Source: Bacillus sp. V59.32b
GTDB lineage: Bacteria; Bacillota; Bacilli; Bacillales; DSM-1321
NCBI RefSeq assembly: GCF_003429085.1
Contig: NZ_QVTC01000034.1
Location: forward strand, 1-64,000
Direction: 5' to 3'
Length of the DNA: 64,000 nt
Part shown: positions 33,501-41,595 of the stretch, piece by piece
Numbering within the stretch: the stretch's first letter is position 1
Layout: each line of letters opens with the position of its first letter
Translations under genes and position numbers: made by a program
Notes under the pieces: generated by a model
Seen by the model: only the letters and a program-made list of their open reading frames with translations
Told to the model about the DNA's origin: nothing
Database searches by the model: none

Positions 33501-34880
33501 GGATTCAATATAATCCAGCTTATTCTGAATACCGGCAATATCTCCACCATAAAAATCGTTGCTCCAAATGCCATCTCCATCATATTCCTCTCTATCTATT
33601 AGGCGGGGGTTATCAGGCAGCTCATTCCAGTCTTGGTACTCGATCGGTTCAGGTCCTCGGGCCGTATTTTTTGCTTTGTCGTTGTTTTTGTTTCCATTAA
33701 AAAATCTATCGGGGAAGATTTGATAGACGACGGCTTCTTTCATCCAGTCCGGTGTTTTATATCGTGGATCGTAAACGGTCATCTGGAAGAGACCGGCGTT
33801 TGAATCAACCGCTGTTCCTGTGTTTCCTTCCTGGGTATCTTCGCCATATTCTTTCATATGGTCTCCGTCACGAGCAATGAATTTATATCCATAAACCCCT
33901 TTTTCCTCAGGCGTTACACTAGCTTCCCAAAACTCAACATCGGAACCATCAAGATTAGTCCAGCCGCTGTAATCCATATCAATCGATTGCGTGTTCCCTG
34001 TGTTATAGTTTTTAAGCTGAACTTTAGCGGCTGACAAGTCTCCCTTTTTCGCTCGAAGCCGCAGTTTTACTTTGTCTCCTGACTTTACCGCACCGAATGG
34101 AGAGCGATAGAGCTTGTCCCATGTGTTGTGATAGAGTTTATCTCCTTGCACCGAACCATCAGGCAATCCGGCATCATAATCAGTGGATACCGCTTTTGTG
34201 CCATGATGATAAAAAAAGGTGATTTCCGTATTTTTTAAGACATTTAATATAAAGTTTTCTTGAGGATAAGCCGGCTTTTCCCAGCTGTTTCCGAGCACAA
34301 TTTTAAATTCGTGTTTTCCTTTTGGCACTTCCACCTTGTAAGTATAGATATTATCGTCATCATCATCGCTCAAAATTGCAGTAGATTCTTCAGGAGACCA
34401 TTCCTGACCGGCCTGGATGTCCGGCTGGATATCACCGACAATACGCGGCAAATCATCTTTAGGAAGCGGCAGAAGTACTGTTACAATATGGGTTGAATCG
34501 TCATACATAAAGGTCAAGTTCGTCTCCTTTTCAATGGTTAGTTTATAATTCGCTCCGTTTCTTTCACCATCAGCTCCATAGTTTTCATCCCATGAACCGT
34601 TGATGTCAATTTTATATTCGTATGTTCCTGCAGGCAAAGTCCCTGACAATTTATACTTGCCATTTTCCTGCTTCACCATATGTGTGCCAGGGTCTGATGG
34701 ATCCCAGTCCTTTGCGGCACCAAGCTCGGTTTGCAGGTCACCTACCAATGTGACTGTTTTTTCTTCTGCCTGAACCTTTACTAAACTGGAATTCCCTAGC
34801 AACGAAGCTGGTACAAACGCTTGCAAGAACAACAAAACAATTAAAAAGAGTTTTAAAGCTTTGCTATTTTTTCCGCTCAT
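30528..34880 (-). CDS. Secreted multi-domain amylopullulanase / GH13 alpha-glucan hydrolase
   Basis: 1450 residues with a Sec signal peptide (residues ~1-38). Two X25-like starch-binding modules follow (KTVTLVGDLQTELGAAKDWD and RIVGDIQPDIQAGQEWSPEE), then a CBM34-like N-domain (HNTWDKLYRSPFGAV) and the GH13 barrel. GH13 motifs: DGVFNHVG (near residue 517), GWRLDVANEV (nucleophile Asp ~654), GEIWD (acid/base Glu ~683) and LMGSHDT (~747). Next are fibronectin-III-type repeats (..RKYYFAVTAVD, ..QTYVYEVLVYDQFG), a CBM20-like starch-binding domain (VTFKVHAPDYTPQGAKITIP) and a C-terminal bacterial Ig-like domain. Cleaves alpha-1,4 and probably alpha-1,6 links of starch/pullulan outside the cell. 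ATG 34880 follows AAGGGGAGAGG. Single gene, with promoter and cre (34926-34973). Confidence 0.88.
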   Translation of the reverse strand: MSGKNSKALKLFLIVLLFLQAFVPASLLGNSSLVKVQAEEKTVTLVGDLQTELGAAKDWDPSDPGTHMVKQENGKYKLSGTLPAGTYEYKIDINGSWDENYGADGERNGANYKLTIEKETNLTFMYDDSTHIVTVLLPLPKDDLPRIVGDIQPDIQAGQEWSPEESTAILSDDDDDNIYTYKVEVPKGKHEFKIVLGNSWEKPAYPQENFILNVLKNTEITFFYHHGTKAVSTDYDAGLPDGSVQGDKLYHNTWDKLYRSPFGAVKSGDKVKLRLRAKKGDLSAAKVQLKNYNTGNTQSIDMDYSGWTNLDGSDVEFWEASVTPEEKGVYGYKFIARDGDHMKEYGEDTQEGNTGTAVDSNAGLFQMTVYDPRYKTPDWMKEAVVYQIFPDRFFNGNKNNDKAKNTARGPEPIEYQDWNELPDNPRLIDREEYDGDGIWSNDFYGGDIAGIQNKLDYIESLGVNTLYLNPISHAASNHKYDASDYKAMDPMFGSPGEFKEFTQELKKRGMHLILDGVFNHVGDDSIYFDRYGKYKTVGAYEYWSRVYDLVNQGTSEKEAKLQVEEDLKNLGQQFSPYGFHTWFNIENEKVNGVYKYQAWWGYDSLPEIKSIPGKAVDYDSELNNRPFADYIMYEDDSAAKSWLKRGASGWRLDVANEVDPEFWREFRKELKKGKKDDPLILGEIWDDASEYFLGDLYDSVMNYRFRGAMIDYLKNGNVQGASDALHSVQEDYPAESFHALMNLMGSHDTPRATFILGNGTDSYERAEHDSKYDHELGIKRLKLAAILQMGYPGAPTIYYGDEAGATGSKDPDDRRTYPWGKENQALIKHYQIVGKVRKEHSNLFAYGDLKTLYSKEDVMIYARTDKKNAAIIATNRGNNDQTIELDTKDLLVNDVNFKDQLNKKYKVKTENGKLKITVPAMSGRMLVSEKGQNLKRPSAVKQLSAQEGTHTVKLQWKGDAKSYNVYQTTISGALYKQVGTTTKNNVTIDKLDNGRKYYFAVTAVDKSNNESTITEIEKAAIPHVKLINGNYDIQNVSTLINGAIDLSQQQNVNGEIFIDGETDSSLAEGLIAQLHVKSPGETDWSVYPAQYTDQNGKYNVFTSAFLPLTAGDYQYKYVFSTDLGRNWAVSDTQTVTYSKGEDTSPPAESVTLKQPSQESGQVNLTWKMQEATDPYMIAIVRDGKMIERLFTSTQSSYKDMNVTNGQTYVYEVLVYDQFGNYVPSNKVSIMPDLVTVEVTFKVHAPDYTPQGAKITIPGSKNGWNTGAWEMTRNGAVTNDYEYTIEAQEGEVLTYKYVKDGSWDKEGLADHTPSNPIDDDISYYGYGAQGTDMSIVVSNQGGNKMVIQDNILRWMDQPIMITSHNDGQTVTTDTILLKGNAIKEGVLTINGESVKVNEDMSFTHAIPLKNGNNELNIHIEPSEENKTTIFKNDGGAISKNTKDIKLAIIKE

Positions 34881-34925
34881 CGTCCCTCTCCCCTTTGAAG
34901 TTAGTAGTCAAACCGATTGCACATA

Positions 34926-34973
34926 TTAAAGCGCTTACATTTCTATTATTATTTCATAGCACTTGGGGATCAA
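34926..34973 (-). promoter_or_regulatory. Promoter and cre site of the amylopullulanase gene
   Basis: Minus strand: -35 TTGATC (34973-34968), 17-base spacer, -10 AATAAT (34950-34945), start expected near 34938. Overlapping it is TGTAAGCGCTTTAA (34939-34926), a good match to the CcpA cre consensus. CcpA binding at the start site would repress under glucose, as for other alpha-glucan hydrolases. Confidence 0.65.
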
Positions 34974-35167
34974 AAATAGGTAAAAGGGGGTGATTTTCCA
35001 GCAAATTATTATAGTCATACGGATTCGCTTTGATGCTCGCCATGATTTGTACCGACGTCTGAGATGTCAAGATACCGTAAATCAGTTGTAGAGGCAGCTT
35101 TCTTATGGTCCTAAAATTTGATTGGAGTCTTCCCTGCTATGTTGGCAAGCAATTCTATTCACAGAGT
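34974..35167. other. Intergenic stretch, no gene seen
   Basis: Between the promoter of the amylopullulanase and the terminator of the autolysin gene. No ORF with a ribosome site and no repeat was seen. Confidence 0.4.
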
Positions 35168-35203
35168 GCAAAACAACCTGAGTCAAGGGGACCCAGGTTG
35201 TTT
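35168..35203 (-). terminator. Terminator of the autolysin gene
   Basis: Minus strand: AACAACCTGG, loop, CAGGTTGTTTTG; just after the stop codon. Confidence 0.75.
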
Positions 35204-35211
35204 GGTTTATG

Positions 35212-37866
35212 TTATTTATATTTAGGAATTTCAAGTGTCATACTGTATGAATTCAAGAGGCTGTATAAATTATAGATCTGTTTCACTTGCTTCGATGCCC
35301 AACCGATGTCAGTCGCGTATTGATGGGTAGCATACCCATTTTTAGCGGCTCCGGCGGGATTCCATCTCATTTTGTATAACGTATCTTGTCCAGCATTAAT
35401 ATATCCTTGGGCAATGAATTTCGCCCCGCCAATGATGGCGGCTTCCGGGGTGAACCATCCTGCATTAAAAGCGTATTGCGCTCCACTGCTCACTGCGGAG
35501 CCATCATAAGCACCGATTCCGTACATATTATATACGGTCTTGCCGTTTACTTTGACTCCTGTTGCAAGCGTCGAACTGCCATTTCCCGTCTCCAGCAGGG
35601 CATGGGAGATGAGGTACATCTCATTGACGCCGTATTTGTCTCCGCCATCCATAAAGGCTGCAGCTTTTCCCTGCAAGATGCCCTTGCCTGCAAGAATTCT
35701 TCCATTTACTTCAGAGACGTCCAGATTCGTAGTTTGCGATAATTTCAGAAACTGGAATGAATCGGTTGGTTTATTTACAAAATTATTGGGATTTACATGG
35801 TATGTTACATCTTCAGGACTGGCGTTTACCCATGACTTGTTGTAGCTTACTTCGTACCAGAAGTATCCATCCGATCCTTTGACCTTTGATTTGATCGTTA
35901 AGGTTTGGTTTTTATTTACCGTGCCTACCGTCCAATAATTTGGTCCGGCACCGCCCCTTACGCGCCAATTGCTGCCTTTTACAGTTCCTTTAGACGAACT
36001 GGTCAGAGTTAATGCGTCTTCCCTTATATACGTTCGATAATCATTATCCGTCTGCGCGTTGGCAGCCATCTGAATCGCGGTCATCTCATCTAAAGTCAAG
36101 CCATAGCTCTGATAAATTTTGTCAATGCTACCAATCGAATTACCCGGACTTTGCGGTGCTTTTACGGTTAAATAACTGCTGGTTACATACCCGGTTTTTC
36201 CATTTGCTGTCACCCTTGCCCAGCCACCTGCTTCTGAGTGGACGGTGACTGCGGAATCTTTCGCAAGCTTGGTCAGAATCGAAGCGGCGGTGCTGGCGGC
36301 AGAACGCATGTTTAAACTTGAACCGCTGCTTACGTTGACAAATTTCAAAGTTGTTTGAGGAGCATCATTGCTCGATCCGGTATTTTGTTTGGACGCTTCT
36401 GTTCCAGGTTTTGTAGAGGATAGATATTTTGAGCTTACATATCCTTCTTCGCCATAAACTTTAATTTTGGCCCATCCGTTGGACTCAGAATACACGGTGA
36501 CCTGGACTCCTTTTGCCAGTTTGACCATGATCGACGCATTGGCATCCGGTTTATTCCGCATATTCAAAGAGCCCGAGCTAACATTGACATATTTAGCGAC
36601 CGTGCTTGGTACAGGTGCTGGTTTGGCAGCAACTGGTTTGGGCGCAGAAAGATACTTTGAGCTGACATACCCGTCCCTGCCATTCGCTTTAACTCTAGCC
36701 CAGCCATTAGATTCGGAATAAACGGTGACTTGTGTGCCTTTTGCTAGCTTCGTAATGATGGACTCTCCTGATGATGCACTCTTACGCATATTCAAAGAGC
36801 CGGAGCTAACATTGACATATTTAGCTATCGTGCTTGGAATAGGTGCGGGTTTGGCAGCAACGGGTTTAGGTGCAGGTTTTACGACACCAGGTTTAGTTGC
36901 AGCAATGTACTTAGAACTGACATACCCTTCTTTACCATTGGCTTTAATTCTCGCCCAGCCGCCCGCTTCAGAATAAACGGAAACTTGTGCTCCTTTTGCT
37001 AGTCTTGTGACTATGTTCGAGCTGGTAGAAGCGCTCTTGCGCACATTTAATGTGCCAGAGTTTATATGTATGTATTTCGTTGTGATTTTTGTGTTTGCTG
37101 CTGTCCTGCCAGATCCGGGCCTGGTGGCAGAAAGATACTTTGAACTTACATAGCCATTTTTGCCGTTCGCTTTAATTTTGGCCCATCCATTCGATTCAGA
37201 ATAAACCGTAACTGGTGTACCCTTAGACAGTTTTGCCATGACAGATGCGCGCGTCGACGCACTTTTACGTAAGTTCAAAGAGCCGGAACTTACATTAATA
37301 TATTTGGTGGAAACTTGAGTTTTGGTTGATGTTGAACCTGGAGGCTTAGCAGAAGTTAGACATTTCGAACTCACATATCCTACTTTGCCGTTCGCTTTAA
37401 TCCTGGACCAGCCATCGGACCCGGAATATACGGTAACTTGAGTACCTTTCGCTAGCCTTGTAACAAGAGAGGATCTGGTGGATGCGCTCTTTCGTAAATT
37501 CAGGCTTGACCCGGCAGTTACATTGACATATTTAGTAGTCGTTTGAGTTTTTGGCGAAATGCCAGAAGGTTTTGTGGGTGTTAGATACTTAGAGCTGACG
37601 TACCCATCCTTCCCATTTACTTTAATCCTGGACCAGCCGTTGGACTGTGAGTAGACGGTGACTTGAGTACCTTTTGATAATTTGGCCATGACCGTGGCGC
37701 TGGAGGATGCACTTTTACGTAAGTTCAAAGAACCGGAACCTACGTTCACATATTTGATGCTGTCATTCACTTGCTGTCCGGGCAATGGTGCTGCATAGAC
37801 AGTCTGGTCAAAAGCAGCCGTTGACAATACGGCAAAACACAAACTGGGTATAATTACTTTTTTCAT
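35212..37866 (-). CDS. SH3-repeat N-acetylglucosaminidase (autolysin)
   Basis: 884 residues, Sec signal peptide (1-26). Seven bacterial SH3 (SH3_3) repeats of about 65-80 residues each follow, each ending GYVSSKYL or a variant (..KYVNVSSGSLNMRKSASS..). An eighth diverged SH3-like unit (~600-660) leads into a C-terminal glucosaminidase domain of the LytG/LytD type (catalytic Glu in HALLETGNGSS, near residue 755; ..YNMYGIGAYD). Cleaves N-acetylglucosaminyl bonds of peptidoglycan; SH3 repeats bind the wall. AAAGGGAG precedes ATG 37866. Monocistronic. The SH3 repeats are near-identical in DNA, so repeat number is likely variable. Confidence 0.88.
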   Translation of the reverse strand: MKKVIIPSLCFAVLSTAAFDQTVYAAPLPGQQVNDSIKYVNVGSGSLNLRKSASSSATVMAKLSKGTQVTVYSQSNGWSRIKVNGKDGYVSSKYLTPTKPSGISPKTQTTTKYVNVTAGSSLNLRKSASTRSSLVTRLAKGTQVTVYSGSDGWSRIKANGKVGYVSSKCLTSAKPPGSTSTKTQVSTKYINVSSGSLNLRKSASTRASVMAKLSKGTPVTVYSESNGWAKIKANGKNGYVSSKYLSATRPGSGRTAANTKITTKYIHINSGTLNVRKSASTSSNIVTRLAKGAQVSVYSEAGGWARIKANGKEGYVSSKYIAATKPGVVKPAPKPVAAKPAPIPSTIAKYVNVSSGSLNMRKSASSGESIITKLAKGTQVTVYSESNGWARVKANGRDGYVSSKYLSAPKPVAAKPAPVPSTVAKYVNVSSGSLNMRNKPDANASIMVKLAKGVQVTVYSESNGWAKIKVYGEEGYVSSKYLSSTKPGTEASKQNTGSSNDAPQTTLKFVNVSSGSSLNMRSAASTAASILTKLAKDSAVTVHSEAGGWARVTANGKTGYVTSSYLTVKAPQSPGNSIGSIDKIYQSYGLTLDEMTAIQMAANAQTDNDYRTYIREDALTLTSSSKGTVKGSNWRVRGGAGPNYWTVGTVNKNQTLTIKSKVKGSDGYFWYEVSYNKSWVNASPEDVTYHVNPNNFVNKPTDSFQFLKLSQTTNLDVSEVNGRILAGKGILQGKAAAFMDGGDKYGVNEMYLISHALLETGNGSSTLATGVKVNGKTVYNMYGIGAYDGSAVSSGAQYAFNAGWFTPEAAIIGGAKFIAQGYINAGQDTLYKMRWNPAGAAKNGYATHQYATDIGWASKQVKQIYNLYSLLNSYSMTLEIPKYK

Positions 37867-38021
37867 TTCAATCTCCCTTTGAATCTATTTTACTACTAAA
37901 AAAAAATATCAAGCTTCAAAAGTAGTAATTTAAAGTTATCCTAACATAACTGTCTTAGCAATTCAAAGGGAGATTGTCATATTTTGTTGAAATTTGTAAT
38001 AAAATCTTCCGTTACCAGATG

Positions 38022-38360
38022 TTACTGAACCGATGCAAAAGGCTTCGTGTCTTCTTTTTCCTTCACCTTATCAATTTTATCAACGAACATCTGAAAAACT
38101 TTTTTCTTTTCCTCCAGATCTCGAATTTCTTCTTTTAGTTGATTGAATTTTTGTTCGAAGGGCTTATGGTATAGTTCACGGATGTTTCGGATGATTTCAT
38201 CATTTACGGTTGACTGGACGACCTGTTTCGTAATGCTGAATTTATAGGAATAAACTTGAAGTTCACTTTTTATTTCCTCGTATTCTTTATCTATCTCTTT
38301 TAATAAGTCACAAATTTCGTCTTTCCACTCTTCTAAAGACTTTCTAACATGTGCCTCCAT
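38022..38360 (-). CDS. Coiled-coil hypothetical protein
   Basis: 112 residues, mostly charged helices: a first helix (about 5-45) and a long coiled coil (about 70-105, QLKEEIRDLEEKKKVFQMF). No Cys, no membrane segment. ATG 38360 is preceded by AAAGGGAG. Monocistronic, function unknown. Confidence 0.65.
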   Translation of the reverse strand: MEAHVRKSLEEWKDEICDLLKEIDKEYEEIKSELQVYSYKFSITKQVVQSTVNDEIIRNIRELYHKPFEQKFNQLKEEIRDLEEKKKVFQMFVDKIDKVKEKEDTKPFASVQ

Positions 38361-38621
38361 GATTCATCTCCCTTTTTCATCTCGATATGTGCCACCAATA
38401 AAAAGTTTTTCTCATCATTCTATCAAGCCGTTTTTTCAATTTCTTTTCTTTAAAGTTACATATCAGATACGTTTTATTAAATAGTCATAACAGACGGAAT
38501 TTCATTCTATTCATTAGGCATATTTACGACTTTTCCTCCGTATACATGTAACAGGGAAACGTAAGTCTTTACTTTCTTGGAGAAGCCGGGGGAATGAACT
38601 TCACTAACGTATTGGAGGCGA

Positions 38622-38702
38622 ATGAGAATTAGCCCAGAAGTTATGATTCAGTTCCTCATACTCATAGTGATGATCATCACACTGGCTGCAAAAGAGAAGT
38701 AA
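38622..38702 (+). CDS. 26-residue membrane peptide
   Basis: MRISPEVMIQFLILIVMIIT.. ends in LAAKEK, a single membrane helix with a short charged tail. GGAGGCG lies only 3-4 bases before ATG 38622, close but plausible, and a terminator follows at 38712, so the unit is gene-like. Type I toxin-like or regulatory small membrane peptides look like this; no antisense RNA was identified. No homology known to me. Confidence 0.5.
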   Translation: MRISPEVMIQFLILIVMIITLAAKEK

Positions 38703-38711
38703 GACTTGAGT

Positions 38712-38752
38712 AAGCGAGTGCCTCCTATAAAGGAAGTGCTCGTTTTTTTATC
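38712..38752 (+). terminator. Rho-independent terminator
   Basis: GCGAGTGCCTCC, loop, GGAAGTGCTCGTTTTTTTA; follows the 26-residue peptide gene. Confidence 0.75.
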
Positions 38753-38954
38753 TTCTATCCTCCGTTATGAGAAGTAATGAGGAATAAGGACTTGCTTTGG
38801 GCCTTGCTATTAAATACGGTTCGGAGAGGTATTTTTCCTTTGTTTTTACAGATTATTTTTTTAGTGAGTGAATCAATTTCATAATTCCTTTTTATAAAGA
38901 AACACAGACCAACAGAATATTAGGTACTCAAAAATTTTCTTAAGTTTGTACCTG

Positions 38955-39165
38955 TTGAATGGGGCTGTTGATTTCCGCTACAGGCGGACGCTTTCCGCGG
39001 GCGGTCCGTGCCCTCCTCGTCGCTTCGCTCCTGCGGGGTCTCACCTGGCCACGCTTTTCCCGCAGGACGTTGAGTGATCATCCTTGAATAGACACCGCAC
39101 GAGAAAATGCGTAGCATTTGCGAGGAGTCGCCGCCTGCAGTGAAAAGCAACCGGTTTGGAAATCA
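38955..39165. repeat. GC-rich Bacillaceae intergenic repeat, long copy
   Basis: About 210 bases, much richer in GC than the surroundings, with blocks GGCGGACGCTTTCCGCGGG, TGCGGGGTCTCACC and TTTTCCCGCAGGACG, shared with the partial copy at 1-112. Overall roughly palindromic. Such elements are scattered through Bacillaceae genomes; a mobile origin is likely but unproved. Confidence 0.7.
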
Positions 39166-39338
39166 TAGTGAGTACTAACACAGCCTATATTTTGGGGAGG
39201 TACTCCTTTTTTTTACGTCTCAGCACCATTGTGGCTCTAAGGGTGAAATTTATGAAATTGATTCGAGTACCTGCTATATATGAATAAAAAAGAGAAACCC
39301 ATCAAATGCATGAGTTTCTCTAAAAAGATTTTATCCAA

Positions 39339-39392
39339 TCTACAAGTTTCGTTTGCACACAGGCATAGCCTGTGGTTTAAAAACATTAATAA
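39339..39392. repeat. 54-bp palindrome-containing repeat, copy 2
   Basis: Identical to 5013-5066. Here no transposase is nearby; the segment is followed on the minus strand by a short palindrome (AGAGAAAC..GTTTCTCT). It is likely a relic or non-autonomous relative of the IS200/IS605 end found at 5 kb. Confidence 0.8.
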
Positions 39393-39399
39393 TAAAAAA

Positions 39400-39424
39400 A
39401 CAGGGCGCCATGCGGCACCCCTTT
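39400..39424 (-). terminator. Terminator of the gene at 39427
   Basis: Minus strand: GGGGTGCC, loop GCAT, GGCGCCC then a T-run. Confidence 0.75.
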
Positions 39425-39426
39425 TT

Positions 39427-39726
39427 CTAGTCAGTACTATCTTTTGCAACCGAGACAGGTGAACCGGTGGATGTATGTTCAATCATCCATTCGCGGGTAG
39501 TATCAGAAACATCCGGCCAGTTTGGGATTTTATCACGATTATCCTGCAGCCAATTCATACAAAATTGCGGATCGATGTTTTCCTGCTCGCATCGTGACAG
39601 AAAGGATTGAACGTTCGTTTGATTACAGTTTTGCCAAGTACCGCAGGTTGCCCGCAAAATATCTTCCATTTTATTCACTACAGAAGAATCGGTTGAAAAA
39701 TCGTTAAATTCATTTTGATTACGCAT
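39427..39726 (-). CDS. Small cysteine-containing hypothetical protein
   Basis: 99 residues, MRNQNEFNDFSTDSSVVNKM.., with four Cys (ATCGTWQNCNQ, SRCEQ, QFCMNW) that could form disulfides or bind metal. No signal peptide. ATG 39726 follows GGAGGG; the frame reaches further to 39756 without a better site. Unknown family. Confidence 0.68.
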   Translation of the reverse strand: MRNQNEFNDFSTDSSVVNKMEDILRATCGTWQNCNQTNVQSFLSRCEQENIDPQFCMNWLQDNRDKIPNWPDVSDTTREWMIEHTSTGSPVSVAKDSTD

Positions 39727-39920
39727 ATGATTTCCCTCCAGATTTGAATTTTGCATCGTTATAAAAGATACATATTCAGTATGTCCAGAGTGATTGAAAC
39801 CATGTAGCTTATTTCCAATTAGAGGGAGTTCTCTGTCCGTTACCTAAATTAAGAACTAACAGTAGTTTTAATATTCGTATGTTTATCGAACGGGAGACGA
39901 GTAACAAAATGGGGAAAAAC

Positions 39921-39953
39921 AAAAAGGCTAAGACAAAATGAAAAGTCTTAGCC
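39921..39953 (-). terminator. Terminator of the catE/NAD-binding operon
   Basis: GGCTAAGAC, loop, GTCTTAGCC followed by TTTTTG on the minus strand, 8 bases after the last stop. Confidence 0.88.
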
Positions 39954-39960
39954 CTGCATA

Positions 39961-40602
39961 TTATTCATTTTCAGAAACAACGGTAAAGCGTTCATTTACA
40001 TGCTGCGGATTTTCGATTTCATCCAGGACTGCAATCGCAAAATCGGCATAGCTTACATAACTTTCCCCTTTGGAGTTCACGAGTAAGTGATCGTTCCCTT
40101 TTTGATAAGAACCCGTTCTTTTCCCATCCGGGTCAAGAACGGCAGAGGGGCTTATAAAAGTCCATTTGATGGAGTCCGTCGCCTGTAATATCTCTAGATT
40201 TTTTGCCTGGTTTTCAGACGTAGGGATCACGAAATCAGGGAAATCCGGTGTTTCAAATAAACGTGTAGTTTTCGCTTCATCCACATACAGACTGCCTGCG
40301 CCGCCTACCACGATCAATCTCGTATCAGGCGCATCCTTTAAAGCGTTAATTAATATATTTCCGGCATCCACATGAAGATGTTCTTCCCCCATGGGAGCGC
40401 CGAATGCATTCACGACGACATCAAAATCTGTTAAATCACTGGAGCTAAGATCAAATACGTCCGATTCCAAAACCGATACATTTTGCTCAGTAATCTTAGA
40501 TGCATTTCGCACAACGGCGGTAACTTCATGTCCTCTCTTCAATGCTTCCTGCATAATTAGGGTTCCTGCTTTACCGCTTGCGCCAATTACACCAATTTTC
40601 AT
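39961..40602 (-). CDS. NAD(P)-binding Rossmann protein (YwnB/NmrA-like)
   Basis: 213 residues with the N-terminal dinucleotide-binding motif GVIGASGKAGTLI (GxxGxxG) and a later TFISPSAVLDPDGKRTGSY. NAD(P)H-dependent reductases of this atypical SDR group (YwnB-like) act on quinones or other small carbonyl compounds. It is 26 bases downstream of the catechol dioxygenase gene, so probably co-regulated in quinone/catechol stress. ATG 40602 follows GGAGGAG. Specific substrate unknown. Confidence 0.8.
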   Translation of the reverse strand: MKIGVIGASGKAGTLIMQEALKRGHEVTAVVRNASKITEQNVSVLESDVFDLSSSDLTDFDVVVNAFGAPMGEEHLHVDAGNILINALKDAPDTRLIVVGGAGSLYVDEAKTTRLFETPDFPDFVIPTSENQAKNLEILQATDSIKWTFISPSAVLDPDGKRTGSYQKGNDHLLVNSKGESYVSYADFAIAVLDEIENPQHVNERFTVVSENE

Positions 40603-40628
40603 GATTTCTCCTCCAGTACTAATTAAAT

Positions 40629-41495
40629 TTATTTATCTCCATAAACCAATAATTGAATATGGTTTCCAGAAGGGTCTTTTGTAAGCGCTGTACCATTTTC
40701 TTGCGTCACCCATTCCCCCATTTGCTGAAGCTGTTGAACAGCATTTTGTCTTTCCTCTTCTGTAGGGAGAACTAACGTATACAATTTAAGGCCAACCGTG
40801 TTTTGTGTGGGCGCAGGTGCTCCCGCACTATGCCATGTATTCAAGCCGATATGGTGATGATAGCCGCCCGATGATACAAAGCGGGCACTTTGGCCGTATT
40901 TACTGTTTACAAGGTCAAAACCTAGTCCTTCACAATAAAATTTCTCCGCTTTATCTAAATCCGATACCTGCAAATGGATATGCCCCATTACCGTACCGCT
41001 CGGAAGACCGGTCCAGCTTTCTCCTTTTGCCTCTGCTAGTAAGCCTTCACCGTCTAGTGCTTCTGTTGTCATAACAATTTCCTTATCTTCCCATGTCCAT
41101 GATTCAGATGGCCGGTCCATGTAAATTTCAATTCCATGACCGTCAGGGTCGGCTAAATAGATCGCTTCGCTGACAAGATGGTCGGAAGCTCCTTGCAGAG
41201 GATAGCCTGTTTGCAGTAAGTGAAGAAGCACTTTTGCTAAATCAGAGCGCTCTGGTACTAAAATCGCAAAGTGGTATAAGCCAGTTCTATTGCGTTCTTT
41301 AGCCGCAACGTTCTCAGGCTGCTCAATTGTGAGTAATGGCGTTTGGCCATCCGTGGTGAGCACGGCTTTTCCCTCGCTCTGGTGAAGAACTTTCATTCCG
41401 ATCGTTTCTTGATAGAACGAAAGAGACCGTTTTAAATCTTGAACGATAAGATGAACCGAGCCGACATAAGTAACCGGCTTTTGATGGAATTTCAT
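40629..41495 (-). CDS. catE: Catechol-2,3-dioxygenase (CatE-like)
   Basis: 288 residues with two vicinal-oxygen-chelate (glyoxalase/extradiol dioxygenase) domains. The first half starts VTYVGSVHLIVQDLKRSLSF and contains GLYHFAILVP; the second has TVMGHIHLQVSDLDKAEKFY and GGYHHHIGLNTW; metal-binding His are expected in HIHLQV and HHHIGLN with a Glu near ..NHIQLL. Opens the ring of catechols. In B. subtilis, catE belongs to the CatR/YodB regulon for diamide/quinone stress. Upstream a palindrome (41515-41531) may be an operator. GAGAGGTATTG precedes ATG 41495. Confidence 0.85.
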   Translation of the reverse strand: MKFHQKPVTYVGSVHLIVQDLKRSLSFYQETIGMKVLHQSEGKAVLTTDGQTPLLTIEQPENVAAKERNRTGLYHFAILVPERSDLAKVLLHLLQTGYPLQGASDHLVSEAIYLADPDGHGIEIYMDRPSESWTWEDKEIVMTTEALDGEGLLAEAKGESWTGLPSGTVMGHIHLQVSDLDKAEKFYCEGLGFDLVNSKYGQSARFVSSGGYHHHIGLNTWHSAGAPAPTQNTVGLKLYTLVLPTEEERQNAVQQLQQMGEWVTQENGTALTKDPSGNHIQLLVYGDK

Positions 41496-41514
41496 AACAA
41501 TACCTCTCTTCTAG

Positions 41515-41531
41515 TTACTTTATGTAAGTAA
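41515..41531 (-). promoter_or_regulatory. Possible operator of the catE operon
   Basis: TTACTTTATGTAAGTAA is a near-palindrome 20 bases upstream of the catE start, beside a palindromic AT-rich TATAATTATA that could be the -10 region. MarR/DUF24 regulators of quinone stress bind such short inverted repeats. Which regulator binds is unknown. Confidence 0.4.
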
Positions 41532-41595
41532 GTATATAATTATAAGTTTCGGTCGTCAAGTTATTCATTCTTTATTGTATTTTCATTCTCCTAAT

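Noticed and set aside
36467-36976. Two plus ORFs (84 and 83 residues) in the SH3 repeats
   Set aside because: They repeat each other because they read the complement of tandem SH3 repeats; not independent genes.
35650-37800. Regularly spaced repeats that could be read as a CRISPR array
   Set aside because: The period is about 195-250 bases and lies in a protein repeat; no short direct repeats with unique spacers.
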